A program made the position numbers and the translations under genes. From Candidatus Thiodiazotropha sp. (ex Monitilora ramsayi) (lineage in GTDB: Bacteria; Pseudomonadota; Gammaproteobacteria; Chromatiales; Chromatiaceae): a DNA stretch of 64,000 bases. The stretch spans positions 744,001 to 808,000 of the forward strand of contig JAHXIO010000005.1 in assembly GCA_025655595.1 (NCBI GenBank), given 5' to 3'. This document shows positions 46,129-54,784 of this stretch, one piece after another. How positions within the stretch are numbered: the first letter of the stretch is position 1; every line of letters starts with the position of its first letter. The notes beneath the pieces were generated by a model, which was not told where the DNA came from, did no database searches, and saw nothing but the letters and a program-made list of their open reading frames with translations.

Positions 46129-47229
46129 ATGATCCCGATGGTAGACCTCAAGAAGCAATATCTCGATCTCAAGGAGGAGATCGATAATGGTCTCCTGGCA
46201 GGACTGGAAGAAACTAAGTTTATACTCGGACCTAATGTGCGCGTCTTTGAAGAGGAGTGTGCAGAATACTTGGGCGTAGAGCACACTGTTGGCGTCGCCT
46301 CCGGTACCGAAGCTCTTCATCTGGCATTGATTGCCGCCGGAGTCGAGGAAGGTGACGAGGTAATTACCACTCCCTTCACCTTCATCGCAACTGCCGAGGC
46401 GATCCGTTACCTAGGTGCTACGCCGGTTTTTGTCGATATCGATCCACAAACCTACAACATGGATCTCAACCAGATAGAGGACGCCATCACCAAAAGGACC
46501 CGGGTAATATTGCCCGTTCACATTTTCGGACAACCTGTCGACATGGCCACTGTCCTGTTACTCGCCGAGAGACACGATCTCCTGGTGATTGAAGATTGTG
46601 CGCAGTCATTTGGCGCGCATATTGACGGCAGGCAGACTGGCGACTTCGGCCTGGCAGGCTGCTTCAGTTTCTTTCCCAGTAAAAATCTTGGGGGATACGG
46701 GGACGGCGGTTTAGTATCCACCAACTCCGCCGATCTGGCTGAGCGCCTAAGAGTATTGCGTAACCATGGCAGCTGGAAACAGTTCCATCACTCCGAGATT
46801 GGCTTTAACAGCCGCCTTGATGAACTGCAGGCGATAATTTTACGAGTGAAGTTGAAGCGTATCGACAACTACAACGAGAATAGACGCCGCGTTGCCCACC
46901 GTTACAGCGCAGCGCTGGCAGAGATACGAGGGATTACGCCTCCCTATGAGGATGGGATCGGCCATCACGTCTATCATCAGTACACCCTGCTGGCGGAAAA
47001 TCGAGATACCATACAGCAGGCTCTACGCGACAACGAGATCGCCTGTGCCATCTACTATCCCATCCCACTTCACCAGCAGCAGGCCTTCGCCAATGCGTGC
47101 CAGGGGCTCTCACTTCCGGTCAGTGAGCTGATTTCTCAGCAGTGCCTGTCACTGCCGGTATTTCCCGAGTTGAAGGATGCGCAGGTCGATCGGATTCTGG
47201 ATGTTATAAGTAAAGTGGCGAATGGCTAA
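46129..47229 (+). CDS. gnnB: DegT/DnrJ/EryC1 aminotransferase, GnnB-like
   Basis: 366 residues from ATG 46129 (AGGTGA five bases upstream; a GTG three codons earlier is less likely). PLP-dependent sugar aminotransferase: IPMVDLKKQYLDLKEE, VGVASGTEALHLAL, IEDCAQSFGAH and the Schiff-base Lys in CFSFFPSKNLGGYGDGG. GnnB transfers an amino group from glutamate to the 3-keto sugar to give UDP-GlcNAc3N, the donor for amide-linked lipid A. Eighteen bases after gnnA, tail to tail with lpxA. Confidence 0.83.
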   Translation: MIPMVDLKKQYLDLKEEIDNGLLAGLEETKFILGPNVRVFEEECAEYLGVEHTVGVASGTEALHLALIAAGVEEGDEVITTPFTFIATAEAIRYLGATPVFVDIDPQTYNMDLNQIEDAITKRTRVILPVHIFGQPVDMATVLLLAERHDLLVIEDCAQSFGAHIDGRQTGDFGLAGCFSFFPSKNLGGYGDGGLVSTNSADLAERLRVLRNHGSWKQFHHSEIGFNSRLDELQAIILRVKLKRIDNYNENRRRVAHRYSAALAEIRGITPPYEDGIGHHVYHQYTLLAENRDTIQQALRDNEIACAIYYPIPLHQQQAFANACQGLSLPVSELISQQCLSLPVFPELKDAQVDRILDVISKVANG

Positions 47230-47267
47230 AAGGATCTATTTTTCAATTCCACAGTGCGTGTACATCA

Positions 47268-48041
47268 CTATCGAATAATACTGCGCTGGGATTGCCCCAG
47301 AAAGCGGGAAAATATGGTCAACTCCATGACATCCTCGGCCATGGCCGCGATCTCCTGCTTCGCCTTTTCCAATGACAGTCCGGATCGGTAGAGTATCTTG
47401 TAAGCACGCTTGATCGCCCTGATGGCTTCCGGACTGAAGCCTCGCCGTTCAAGCCCCTTACTGTTGATGCCGTGAGGGTGACCAGGATTTCCTGACACCA
47501 TCAGATAGGGTGGCACATCCTTTGAGATGGCGCTCCCCATTCCCGTAAATGCGTGATCACTGACAGAGCAGAACTGATGAACCAGGGTGAAACCACCCAA
47601 TATCACCTGGTTTCCGATGTCAACATGGCCCGCCAGTGAAGCGTTGTTAGCGAAAACAGTCCTGTTCCCGACAGTGCAATCATGGGCAATATGAATATAG
47701 GCCATGAGTAGATTGTCATCCCCCACTCGGGTAATCCCGCCGCCATTGACCGTGCCACGGTTAATCGTGGCACACTCACGAATGGTGTTGCGATCGCCAA
47801 TTTCCAGCTGCGTCGGCTCTCCCGCATATTTCAAATCCTGAGGTGCCTCGCCGATTGAGGCAAATTGATAAATGCGATTCTTTGTTCCGATCCTGGTTGG
47901 TCCATTGATGACAACGTGCGGCCCAATCCAGGATTCATCACCTATGATCACATGGGGTCCGATTATTGAGTGGGGTCCAACGGAAACATTGCGACCCAGT
48001 TCAGCGCCGCTATCAACAATGGCGGTGGGGTGTATGCTCAT
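47268..48041 (-). CDS. lpxA: UDP-N-acetylglucosamine (or GlcNAc3N) acyltransferase LpxA
   Basis: 257 residues from ATG 48041; the frame is open to 48062. Left-handed beta-helix of hexapeptide repeats. Catalytic H120 in YIHIAHDCTVGN equals E. coli H125. M168 (HAFTGMGS) stands where E. coli LpxA has G173, the acyl-chain ruler; a Met there selects about C10 chains, as in Pseudomonas. First step of lipid A synthesis. No lpxD, fabZ or lpxB is adjacent; instead it faces gnnA-gnnB, so its sugar substrate may be the 3-amino one. Confidence 0.93.
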   Translation of the reverse strand: MSIHPTAIVDSGAELGRNVSVGPHSIIGPHVIIGDESWIGPHVVINGPTRIGTKNRIYQFASIGEAPQDLKYAGEPTQLEIGDRNTIRECATINRGTVNGGGITRVGDDNLLMAYIHIAHDCTVGNRTVFANNASLAGHVDIGNQVILGGFTLVHQFCSVSDHAFTGMGSAISKDVPPYLMVSGNPGHPHGINSKGLERRGFSPEAIRAIKRAYKILYRSGLSLEKAKQEIAAMAEDVMELTIFSRFLGQSQRSIIR

Positions 48042-48249
48042 ACTATTGCCTGCTCCATACAATCAGAACTGTATTGGCTACAAAATCAACATGTCCTTTT
48101 CTTGCTTATCTGCACTCCCCGACATTTTTCTTGTTATATTTCAGGGGTTAACCGATGGAGAGGTCAAACCACTAAACCAGCAGGGTGATGAAGAATCAGG
48201 TCGCTACCTTGAGGCAACCCGAAACGTTGGCAAGGTAATCAGGGCCAAA

Positions 48250-48318
48250 TGGAGCGGGCGATCGGAATCGAACCTACGTGTTCGGCAGCCGAGGTAAGAA
48301 CCATCATTCGGTGCCCGC
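48250..48318 (-). tRNA. tRNA-Gly-like pseudogene lacking its anticodon loop
   Basis: 69 bases with acceptor GCGGGCA/CGCCCGC, discriminator T and encoded CCA, and T-loop TTCGATT, closely resembling tRNA-Gly. The anticodon stem TCGGC/GCCGA is present, but its loop is one base (T) instead of seven: about six bases including the anticodon are missing. The T stem (GTAGG/CCGAT) and acceptor pair 7 also have mismatches. It cannot decode as is and is probably a degenerate gene. Confidence 0.75.
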
Positions 48319-48554
48319 TAACGGATCGAATTCTAGGATAGGCTGGCTGTGTTATGCAAGTCTGGTCAAGCCTTGGGCGACGATGCTGGCATACTGCTTT
48401 CCGTACCCTTAAGGCTGCATCTTGATCTGGGGTATTGGGTTAGTGACGAAGGGTACGTGTCATTTAACGGGTGCCCCGAATTTCGTGCCGAATTTTCGGC
48501 GGTCGGCGCGACCTCTACGAGGTAGCCCCAGAGCGTTGCAGACAGGAGTGTAAC

Positions 48555-49040
48555 CTATCCTGTGGCGGCACTGCCCTGACAGTTGCTAAGAACAAGACGG
48601 GGTGGGTCGAGGGAGAAAATAAATGGCGCGGCCTTTTGCAGTGCGCTGAGTCCCAGGATGTAGCGTGTATTTCCGGGAAACACAGCCGCCTCCACATCAT
48701 GCAACAGGCAGTCCCCTCCAATGTTAACTGCACTCAGGGAGTAGACAGGGACCCGCAGCTTGGAACCGTTTGCCAGAATGCCCTTCAGGTCTTTGACGTA
48801 GCGGGCTTGGTTCTTCTGCTTGAGAATCGTGAGGGCCTCCTCGTTGATTGTAAGGTAGCCTGATCCGGTATCCACCATCAGCTCCACCGCACCGATCCCC
48901 CCGAGATATCCCGGAACATAGTAGGTGACAGCACCTTTGTCGCGCATCGGGACAGTGGTATCAAACTGGCCGGCGGAAACGGAGTGCACGGCGGCACATA
49001 ACCCTACAAAATATACGAATTTCTTTACAAGTTGTTTCAA
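48555..49040 (-). CDS. Secreted retropepsin-like aspartic protease
   Basis: 161 residues from TTG 49040 (AAGG eight bases upstream); TTG 49055 is the other option, no ATG is available. A signal segment (about VYFVGLCAAVHSVSA) is followed by a retropepsin domain with the active-site ELMVDTGSGYLTINEEA, flap-like ILANGSKLRVPVYSL, and ILGLSALQKAAPFIFSL near the end. Such proteins are single-domain, dimeric, and secreted or membrane-bound; targets unknown. Stands alone in a low-density stretch. Confidence 0.72.
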   Translation of the reverse strand: MKQLVKKFVYFVGLCAAVHSVSAGQFDTTVPMRDKGAVTYYVPGYLGGIGAVELMVDTGSGYLTINEEALTILKQKNQARYVKDLKGILANGSKLRVPVYSLSAVNIGGDCLLHDVEAAVFPGNTRYILGLSALQKAAPFIFSLDPPRLVLSNCQGSAATG

Positions 49041-49487
49041 TTCACTGACCTTCAATCACCATGTCCACAGTGTGTAGTCGCCGGCCTGGTCCATGGGGTC
49101 TCAGGTCTTTTCCTTAAGTCCGTCTCGTAGGATAGCGCCTTATGCTGTCAGAGAGCCTTGAGCTGCGTCAAAAAGCCACTTGTCCAGGCTCTTCTCAAGA
49201 CCAATGGTAGATGTGTGGGACCGGCTTCTGAGTGAGGTTCCTTGTGGCTGTTGCTCCGTGCATCGGAGTTGGTTGCACCCCCATGGGTCTCCAGATGTTC
49301 CTCAATGCAGGAAATGAGGAACCTCAGATCGGTTCACGACAGGAAGGATATTGGGAAGGTTAAAATGGTCTCCCCCAATATTGTATTAAGCCGCGGCAAA
49401 GCCGCACCATGATGGCTCTCCTTCGGAAGCGGTTCGCCCTGGCGCGACTCACTGATTCGCCCGCGGCTCTTGATATTCCCTCAATGC
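49041..49487. other. 450-base region without a gene
   Basis: No coding frame, RNA gene or strong repeat was seen. It contains short GC-rich inverted pieces near 49390 (AAGCCGCGGCAAAGCCGCAC). Confidence 0.4.
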
Positions 49488-49766
49488 TTATTTCGCTTCA
49501 TCAGCTTCCTCTTTAATCTCTAGCTCGAAGGCGCTGAACTCTGACTGGTCCACGACCCCGTCCATGTTGAAGTCAATATCCCGCCAGTACTCTTTCACGT
49601 CCTCGCGCGCCATCCCTTCCTCCCGATTGAGGGTACCGCTCTTGTCCATATCCAACTGCTCAAAGCCCTTGTGCATCATGCCACCGGCCTCCTTCATGCC
49701 ACCAGCGAACGCTGTTGCAGACGCACAGACAAAGGCTATGGCACCCGCCATCAAGTATCTCTTCAT
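49488..49766 (-). CDS. Secreted EF-hand protein
   Basis: 92 residues from ATG 49766 (GAGGG eight bases upstream). Signal peptide MKRYLMAGAIAFVCASATAF, then two EF-hand loops: DMDKSGTLNREE and DFNMDGVVDQSEF, the second with a full DxNxDGxxxxxE calcium site. Acidic tail. Calcium binding in the periplasm is likely; partner unknown. Confidence 0.8.
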   Translation of the reverse strand: MKRYLMAGAIAFVCASATAFAGGMKEAGGMMHKGFEQLDMDKSGTLNREEGMAREDVKEYWRDIDFNMDGVVDQSEFSAFELEIKEEADEAK

Positions 49767-50136
49767 GACACTGCCCTCTTGTGAGTCATTTTCCTCCGCG
49801 CGGATGGGACGCCGATCTCCGGGAGTGGCCATCCGCGCTTTCTTCAGCAGAGAGCGAAACAGCCTTTGCTCTACTTGGCTTGACTAGAAACGGAACCTTT
49901 ACTTCGCCCTCACTGATTCATAGAGTTGGACTGCCCCTCCAGGGCTGAGTTGCCACTTTCGCCGCGGTCGGCAGGAAAGCAGCAATGTACAGCCGTTTCC
50001 TCCCAGAAGTTTGGCTGACTGGAAGAATCAGAGGTGCTTCACCGGATCCATATGCTGAAGCCGGGGAACGCATTGGCTCGCCGCAACAGCACTATAAGGC
50101 AGCGCTGAAGAAGCCGGCCTTTAGTATTTGCCGATT
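49767..50136. other. 370-base region with a ParE 3' remnant
   Basis: No intact gene. It carries the remnant at 50028-50060 described separately; the rest shows no recognisable signal. Confidence 0.4.
50028..50060 (-). pseudogene. Remnant of a ParE toxin gene 3' end
   Basis: Reads LQHMDPVKHL then TGA, nearly the same as the last codons of the toxin at 44274-44576 (HQYMDPVKHL). DNA identity extends past the stop (AGAATCAGAGGTG in both). Upstream codons no longer match, so only the end of a second copy is left. Confidence 0.6.
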
Positions 50137-52044
50137 TTATTTTTTTGCCTGGTACCAGATCGGTGAGGTGTAAGCGCGCTCCTGAATAGAATCGGGTATA
50201 TTCTCAGGCACTTCAACACCAAACACTTTTCGGTCATAGGTGGTCCAGCGTGGCGTGGGGATTTCGAGCACCCGGATGTAATAGAAGGCCGATTGTTTAG
50301 GGTCAAAATCCGGATCCTGCCAATAGCCCGCCAGTGTGGCGGCGCCAATGCTATTGCTCCAACTGGCAGCTTCGACATCGACGGTATTACCCACAGCGGG
50401 TAGCTTACCGCCCTTGCCCGGCTTGCGATCACCGGACCAGGCGATGTTATAAACCTTCTCGGCTGTTTCGCCATTGGCCTTGAGCCAGCCTTTCACAACC
50501 TGTACCCGATCGAGATTGGCGCCGTCCGGGTCGCGCAGGGCCCGAATCAGCAAGGCCGGGGCGCGGCCCTTCGGATCAGCGGGCAGATCAGCTCCCATAG
50601 GCACACCGTGGGCATAGCCGTGGGCGGCAAAATCGGCTCGCGGCAAATCCTCCTCGACAAAGTCGTAACCGGCGAACACCCGCACCCGGATACGCGTGCC
50701 GGTAGTGGCGTAGACTTCGCGCCGGTTCATGGCATCCCAGATCGCCTCGCGGGTATTCTCCCGCGCCCATACCGCCGCCAGACCGGACGCCGCACCATCG
50801 GCGCTGAGCAGGTCATCGCTAGGGTCATCGGGGGTCAGCACCCCTGTGACAGCTTCGAGTAAGCGGGTCTCATCATTGGTGGGCTCCATGGCCGAGACCT
50901 TGCCGAAGAAATTATTTTCCTCGAAGGTGGCCAGTCCGGTGTGGCTGTCGGTCGAGCCGAGCATGCCAAACTTGAAAGGATTAACGCCGAGTTTTTGCTC
51001 GTAGGCCAGGCCGCGCTGCAGGGCCGCACGGGCGTACTCCCTCGGTAACATGTCCGGGGTCTTGCGCTGCGCGCCAAAGCTGCCCTTGTCCCAGGTGACG
51101 AAGTCCGCAAATTCATCGTCGGGGGACAGGGCCGGATGGGTCTCGCCATCGCCCTTGATCTGGGTGACTTCATAGATAGGCTCCCAACGCTGTCGGCGTG
51201 CGGCGTAGTCAGCGCTCAGCGGTTTACCCGACAGGGTGACATCATCAAACATCAAACCATTGGAAAGATTGCCATTGTGCGCCAGCGCCAGCACCTTGCC
51301 GCCGGTTTTGCTTTCGTAGCTTTGCAGCCAGTCCCAGAGCGCCTCCGGGTCTTCCGTGTCGTAGGCGGATAGCGGCACGATCTGGTCGGCCCGGTCTTTG
51401 CCATCGCGGAACACAACAATACGGTGTAGGTTGTTTCCGCTGGGACCGGAGGTCCACTCGTAGCCGATCAGGGCGGTAAACTGGCCGGGCTGGTTGTGCT
51501 GCTCAGCGGCTTCAGTGGTCATCTTCCAATAGGTTTCCATCATCCCGGTGCCGGCCATCGGGTCGACTGCATCCGGGGTATTCACCGTCCCGAACCACCA
51601 GCTGTAGGCGGCGACAACCTCCTCCATCGACGGACCGTTGAGTTCCACCAGCTTTTTGCCCCAATCATTTTTCTGCAGGACCGGGTCATTATTTCTCAGC
51701 GCCACCGGCACGCCGAGGTTTTCTGCGTGATCCGCCACCACCAGAAAGTCCAGGGGCCGTTGCAGTCGTGCCGGTATACCGAGCGATGAGACAACTTTCT
51801 CCCCCTTGGCAAAACGATAGGCATCATCGGGGGTCAGGGTGGCCAGCGCGAGACCGGCATCAGCCGAGAACGTCGTATGCAGGTGGGTATCGCCAAAGAG
51901 AACCTGATTGGGGAAGTCCTGCTCAAGATACGGGGAATAAGTCGTGCTTTCGGGCGGGACCGTGATGGGAGAATCGGACGCCAGTGTGTATCCGGTTAAG
52001 GTTGACGCAAGAACAACGAATACTGCAAGCCTGAAATGGGTCAT
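50137..52044 (-). CDS. Secreted DUF3604 protein
   Basis: 635 residues from ATG 52044 (GAGGACATATACC before it). Signal peptide about 1-22. DUF3604 is a PHP-like metal-dependent fold: FGDTHLHTTFSADAGLA, FLVVADHAENLG, LIGYEWTSG, LALAHNGNLSNG and LGSTDSHTG carry the His/Asp sites. C-terminal beta segment with IRALRDPDGANLDRVQVVKGWL. Enzymatic activity of the family is not established; phosphoesterase- or hydrolase-like action is inferred. Single gene. Confidence 0.87.
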   Translation of the reverse strand: MTHFRLAVFVVLASTLTGYTLASDSPITVPPESTTYSPYLEQDFPNQVLFGDTHLHTTFSADAGLALATLTPDDAYRFAKGEKVVSSLGIPARLQRPLDFLVVADHAENLGVPVALRNNDPVLQKNDWGKKLVELNGPSMEEVVAAYSWWFGTVNTPDAVDPMAGTGMMETYWKMTTEAAEQHNQPGQFTALIGYEWTSGPSGNNLHRIVVFRDGKDRADQIVPLSAYDTEDPEALWDWLQSYESKTGGKVLALAHNGNLSNGLMFDDVTLSGKPLSADYAARRQRWEPIYEVTQIKGDGETHPALSPDDEFADFVTWDKGSFGAQRKTPDMLPREYARAALQRGLAYEQKLGVNPFKFGMLGSTDSHTGLATFEENNFFGKVSAMEPTNDETRLLEAVTGVLTPDDPSDDLLSADGAASGLAAVWARENTREAIWDAMNRREVYATTGTRIRVRVFAGYDFVEEDLPRADFAAHGYAHGVPMGADLPADPKGRAPALLIRALRDPDGANLDRVQVVKGWLKANGETAEKVYNIAWSGDRKPGKGGKLPAVGNTVDVEAASWSNSIGAATLAGYWQDPDFDPKQSAFYYIRVLEIPTPRWTTYDRKVFGVEVPENIPDSIQERAYTSPIWYQAKK

Positions 52045-52294
52045 GGTATATGTCCTCAATTCAATATGTCGTATCGACCACGTCATGCACCCTGGCAACC
52101 AAGGCTTACACAAACAGTTTTCTACGATAATCACTAAAAAGCTTCAGTACAAAGTCCAGTATGTAGACTAGGTAAGACTATAAATAGGCATTATTCAACC
52201 TGCACAGCTATGATGGAAATCAGACAGGCTAAATACCAGGGTACCTCTGAATGATGATTTTGCATTATTCAGAGGTATCCTCTCGACAAAGGGA

Positions 52295-52666
52295 TTAAGG
52301 CTTATCCTGAAAAGTCTTTAAATACTCAATCAAGTCCGCTCTATCCTGTGGATCAGGCACACCCGGGGACATCATGGTTGCATCAGGAAACGTCACGGTG
52401 TAAGGGTTACTGAGCCAATTATCCAACAACTCGGACGACCATATGAATTCAGCTTTTTTAAATGTCACGGAATAATAAGGAAAGCCGGGTTGTCTGCCGG
52501 TGGTTTTTCCGAAGATACTGTTGATGTTGGGCCCGTTGTTATGCTTGATAATTTTTTCGGGGTAATGGCAGGTGCGGTACTGGCCAAACGCCAGGTTGCC
52601 GTTTTTTGCATCTCCCTTGATGGGGGGGTCAGCAGCAACCGTTACTGCGGAGGCAAGCATTAACAT
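52295..52666 (-). CDS. Class I cytochrome c-like protein with degenerate haem motif
   Basis: 123 residues. Fold and length fit a small cytochrome c (NGNLAFGQY...NNGPNINSIFGKTTGRQPGFPYYS...DNWLSNP...DATMMSPGVPDPQDRADLIEYLKTF) with the axial Met near the end. The haem site reads YRTCH (Y30, C33, H34), so the first Cys of CxxCH is Tyr. The N-terminus is only MLMLASAVTVAADPP, a short signal peptide, with an in-frame TAG two codons before the ATG. Either a one-Cys cytochrome or a decaying gene. Confidence 0.65.
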   Translation of the reverse strand: MLMLASAVTVAADPPIKGDAKNGNLAFGQYRTCHYPEKIIKHNNGPNINSIFGKTTGRQPGFPYYSVTFKKAEFIWSSELLDNWLSNPYTVTFPDATMMSPGVPDPQDRADLIEYLKTFQDKP

Positions 52667-53224
52667 CGCGCCCTAACACAAAACTCTCAGCTTAAACATG
52701 TGATGCCACCCCACCAAAAAGCTGGCCTGTCTTGCGGTCGAAGAAAGTGCTATCGCCAACCGACAAACCACTGGCGAGATAAGGCGCACTGTGAATTCCT
52801 GAAGCCGTTCACCCCACGGCAGACAAACCCGGAATACTTTCGCCCCAGGGATTCTGAGCCTACCCCTGGATAGTAGTATGCAAACCGCCAGAGGTGTGCA
52901 CGGGAAAAATGCCCTGTCGATGGAAAGGTCGTAAGCGGTAAAGGGTGGTTTAAGCGCTGGGGCGAGATATTCTTTCGCTTTGCCAAACAGCGGCGGTGAA
53001 CCATTGCCTGCAGGAGCAGAAACGTCTGGAATTCAAAGCCCGGAAGGTGGCCTAGAGAGTTGCTGTGTGGTAGCGTTCAGTCGGCAGTTTTTCCAAGTAT
53101 GGTATTTTTTATGGTATTACTTCCTCCGTCAACAAGTAAGTCATTGATATTAAGAAGTAAAAATGACTCATTTGCAATCGAATGGGAGTAAGGGACGGCG
53201 CGCTGACGATTAGTGGAATAGGTT
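52667..53224. other. 560-base region without a convincing gene
   Basis: Frames are short and lack coding character. Segments such as FRFAKQRR and QEQKRLEFKARKVA can be read in parts, which could be leftovers of an insertion element; no family could be named. tadA begins just after. Confidence 0.4.
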
Positions 53225-53725
53225 GTGAATCAGCTTGAACCTGATCAAGCCGACGTGAGATTCATGCGGCGTGCACTTGAGCTTGCCCAATGTGCCTGGG
53301 AGGAGGGCGAGGTACCCGTGGGTGCCGTGATTGTCCTGGACGGAGAGATCGTCGGCGAGGGATGGAACCGGCCGATCATAAGTCAGGATCCAACTGCCCA
53401 TGCCGAGGTTGTGGCATTGCGTGATGCTGCCGCCAGAGTGGGTAACTATCGGCTTTGTCGGACCACCCTCTATGTCACCCTGGAACCCTGCCCAATGTGT
53501 GCCGGCGCCATTGTCCATGCCAGGGTCGACCGGGTGGTTTTCGCAGCGCATGATCCCAAAGGCGGTGCCGCCGGCAGCGTGTTCGATTTGCTCCCTACAG
53601 ATGAACGGTTTAACCACAAAGTTCGGGTGGAGCATGGTCCCCTGAGCGAAGAGAGCAGTGGGCTGTTGAAAGATTTTTTTCGCCATCGTCGCCAGCAACA
53701 AAGAGAGGAAAGGCAAACATCGTGA
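53225..53725 (+). CDS. tadA: tRNA-specific adenosine-34 deaminase
   Basis: 166 residues from GTG 53225. Zinc deaminase motifs H59-A-E61 in TAHAEVVALRDAA and C89/C92 in LEPCPMCAGAIVHAR. Converts A34 to inosine in tRNA-Arg(ACG), needed to read CGN codons. The C-terminal SVFDLLPTDERFNHKVRVEHG is typical of TadA. Overlaps the next gene, pldA, by four bases. Confidence 0.95.
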   Translation: MNQLEPDQADVRFMRRALELAQCAWEEGEVPVGAVIVLDGEIVGEGWNRPIISQDPTAHAEVVALRDAAARVGNYRLCRTTLYVTLEPCPMCAGAIVHARVDRVVFAAHDPKGGAAGSVFDLLPTDERFNHKVRVEHGPLSEESSGLLKDFFRHRRQQQREERQTS

Positions 53726-54768
53726 TAATGATTACCAGATGGCTTGGTCCGTTTCTGACCGTTTTTCTGCTTGTTGTATCAGCTGGTCAGTCTGTTGCGG
53801 CTGATAGTCTGTCTCGGATGGATGCCTGTTTACTGGAACAGATCAAGATTGCTGATCCCAATATGAGCCTGGCTGAGCTGAAAACCCAATGTGAAGTGGT
53901 GATCAGCGTCAAAGAGCCTGTAGTGACGGATGAGGCAGATCCGAAACCGATGGTTGAGGCTACTCCCGCGGAACCGGTTCCGCTGGATGAGTCACTGATC
54001 AGTCGGCGGATACAGGCAGAAAAATCTACCCGATTTAATCCCTTCGTACTGTCGCCGCATAAACGTAACTACGTTCTACTGGCGTCCTATAACGATACGC
54101 CCAACTATGAGATCTATAATACCCCAGCATCCGATTTTGACCAGGTTGAGATAAAGTTTCAGCTCAGTTTTAAAATACCTGTCATAGAAAGAGTGATGGG
54201 AACGGATGCGGACCTCTACGTGGCTTATAGCAATCTCTCTTTCTGGCAGGCCTACAATCGAAAGATATCCTCCCCTTTTCGGGAAACCATCCATGAGCCA
54301 GAGATGTTTCTTATTGTGCCGAATGATTGGGAGATCGGAGGGTGGCGAAACTCTCTTTTTCAGGTAGGGGTTGTTCATCAGTCGAATGGACAGGGCGGAT
54401 TTCTTTCTCGTAGTTGGAATCGTCTGTACGCTAATTTCATCTTTGAAAAAGACAGGTTTCTTGTCGGACTCAAGCCCTGGCGTCGTATCAATGAGAGCGA
54501 CGACGACAATCCGGATATCACCGATTTTCTCGGTCACTATGAACTGACCGGCATCTATAAAAAAGGCGAGCACACTTTCAGTCTGATGTTGCGTAACCTA
54601 TTCGACGGTGAGGGCAGGGATACTTTTCAGGTTGATTGGAGCTTTCCGCTACACAAACGCTGGCGTGGATATGTTCAATACTTCAACGGTTATGGCGAGA
54701 GCCTGATTGACTACAATGCCGATACCAATCGTATTGGCTTCGGTGTGCAATTGACCGATTGGCTGTAA
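53722..54768 (+). CDS. pldA: Outer membrane phospholipase A
   Basis: 348 residues from GTG 53722 (AAAGG eight bases upstream; ATG 53728 is next in frame). Signal peptide about 1-27, a periplasmic N-terminal extension (about 28-110) not found in E. coli PldA, then the 12-strand barrel. The catalytic triad is in VVHQSNGQGGFLSRSWNRLY, with His, Ser and Asn as in OMPLA. Calcium-dependent hydrolysis of phospholipids in the outer leaflet. Coupled to tadA and convergent with mltF. Confidence 0.93.
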   Translation: MIMITRWLGPFLTVFLLVVSAGQSVAADSLSRMDACLLEQIKIADPNMSLAELKTQCEVVISVKEPVVTDEADPKPMVEATPAEPVPLDESLISRRIQAEKSTRFNPFVLSPHKRNYVLLASYNDTPNYEIYNTPASDFDQVEIKFQLSFKIPVIERVMGTDADLYVAYSNLSFWQAYNRKISSPFRETIHEPEMFLIVPNDWEIGGWRNSLFQVGVVHQSNGQGGFLSRSWNRLYANFIFEKDRFLVGLKPWRRINESDDDNPDITDFLGHYELTGIYKKGEHTFSLMLRNLFDGEGRDTFQVDWSFPLHKRWRGYVQYFNGYGESLIDYNADTNRIGFGVQLTDWL

Positions 54769-54784
54769 AGAAATTCAGTGCGCC

